Translations under genes and position numbers: made by a program
Shown: positions 6,945-7,602 of the stretch, in pieces
Numbering within the stretch: position 1 is the first letter of the stretch
Layout of the letters: each line of letters begins with the position of its first letter
The notes under the pieces: model-generated
What the model was told of the DNA's origin: nothing
The model's input: only the letters and a program-made list of their open reading frames with translations
Database searches by the model: none
Assembly: GCA_937915975.1 (NCBI GenBank)
Contig: CALGGL010000033.1
Span: forward strand, 1-7,602
DNA length: 7,602 bases
Source of the DNA: an uncultured Lachnospiraceae bacterium
GTDB taxonomy: Bacteria; Bacillota; Clostridia; Lachnospirales; Lachnospiraceae
Reading direction: 5' to 3'

Positions 6945-7553
6945 CTATATCCGCTCTAATAGTCTGAGCTCTTTAAGCTTTTGATAAACTTTTGCTATGG
7001 GAAGACCCACAACATTATTGTAATCACCGGCTATTTCCTTTATATAAACTGCACATAAGCCCTGAATTCCGTAAGCTCCCGCCTTATCCATCGGCTCACC
7101 GGTTCTAATGTAATCCTTGATTTCCCTGTCGGACATTTCAAAAAAAGTAACCCTTGTACATTCAAAAAATGTAGATTGCTTTACTTCATTATCCTCATTA
7201 TATACAAATGTAACACCTGTATAAACCTCATGTGTTCTCCCCTGAAGCTCGTTCAGCATATCATATGCCGCTTCGTAAGAATCCGGCTTTCCGAGTATTT
7301 TATTGTCTGTTGACACAACCGTATCCGCACCGATTACAAGGATATCCGGGCTTTTTTCTTCATCCTTTTTGTCAGCCGAAAGCATATTATACACATCTTT
7401 TGCCTTTTGATATGATAGCTCACAAACCACTTCATTCGGTAAAACCTTTGTAATTAATTCCTCTTTACCAGAGGGAACAATATCAAATTCAAAACCGGCT
7501 CTGCTTAAAAGCTCACGCCTTCTCGGAGACTGTGATGCCAGTACAATTCTCAT
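6945..7553 (-). CDS. maf: Maf family nucleoside triphosphate pyrophosphatase
   Basis: Cytoplasmic house-cleaning enzyme that hydrolyses dTTP/UTP and modified nucleotides to the monophosphate and pyrophosphate. The 202 residues are the usual length. Motifs are LASQSPRRRELL at residues 5-16 (phosphate-binding start of the fold), GADTVV at 75-80 with the likely catalytic Asp77, GKP at 88-90, DKAGAYGIQG at 156-165 and NVVGLPI at 180-186. Residues 60-69 form a short Lys/Glu/Asp-rich loop insertion. The ATG has AGGGAG at 7563-7568, 9 nt upstream. It is the first gene visible in the upstream block and ends 44 nt before the AAA+ gene, with no terminator seen between. In many Firmicutes maf sits beside mreBCD or radC; the neighbours here are different. 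Specificity for dTTP/UTP rather than 7-methyl-GTP is inferred from the motif style. Confidence 0.95.
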   Translation of the reverse strand: MRIVLASQSPRRRELLSRAGFEFDIVPSGKEELITKVLPNEVVCELSYQKAKDVYNMLSADKKDEEKSPDILVIGADTVVSTDNKILGKPDSYEAAYDMLNELQGRTHEVYTGVTFVYNEDNEVKQSTFFECTRVTFFEMSDREIKDYIRTGEPMDKAGAYGIQGLCAVYIKEIAGDYNNVVGLPIAKVYQKLKELRLLERI

Positions 7554-7585
7554 TATCTTAAACTCCCTGATTATATCAATAACCG

Positions 7586-7591
7586 ATTATA
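7586..7591 (-). promoter_or_regulatory. Possible -10 element for maf
   Basis: TATAAT on the minus strand, 32 nt before the maf ATG. A start near 7579 would leave room for the Shine-Dalgarno site at 7563-7568. The matching -35 would fall beyond the window, so this cannot be tested here. A second TATAAT at 7570-7575 lies too close to the ribosome site to serve well. The region is AT-rich, so chance matches are easy. Confidence 0.3.
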
Positions 7592-7602
7592 ATATATCAT
7601 AC

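Overview
The window looks like a chromosomal segment of an anaerobic, butyrate-forming Firmicute, most likely a clostridial (Lachnospiraceae-like) bacterium. The reasons are the AT-rich DNA, the ptb-buk pair for the last steps of butyrate formation, Shine-Dalgarno sites of the AGGAG/AGGGGA type, and an N-terminal MDNN-type Asn/Gln/Pro-rich repeat protein of a style common in that group. The genus cannot be fixed from this sequence. All seven genes are on the minus strand, so the transcription order runs from high to low coordinates.

Upstream block (7553 down to 2463): maf (house-cleaning nucleotide pyrophosphatase), then a 549-residue protein joining a TerB-like N-terminal region to a CbbX/SpoVK-type AAA+ ATPase, then an aminotransferase-fold Orn/Lys/Arg decarboxylase of the short Gram-positive type, then a 12-helix MATE exporter. 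The gaps are 44 nt, 5 nt and a 4-nt overlap, so the last three genes are very probably cotranscribed and the MATE gene is probably translationally coupled. Its start codon is TTG, sharing TTGA with the decarboxylase stop.

Downstream block (2368 down to the window edge): ptb (phosphate butyryltransferase), buk (butyrate kinase) and the start of a repeat-rich protein that runs off the window at position 1. A good sigma-A-type promoter with an extended -10 lies in the 94-nt gap between the MATE gene and ptb, so this block can be transcribed on its own. Ptb and Buk convert butyryl-CoA to butyrate with ATP formation. The repeat protein starts 19 nt after buk with its own Shine-Dalgarno site and is probably in the same transcript.

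No RNA gene, insertion sequence, CRISPR array, phage gene or clear rho-independent terminator was seen, and no gene-free stretch exceeds 100 nt. Most of the window is ordinary core metabolism. The parts that deserve a second look are the AAA+/decarboxylase/MATE cassette and the 51-bp coding repeat with an alternating Met/Val higher-order pattern.
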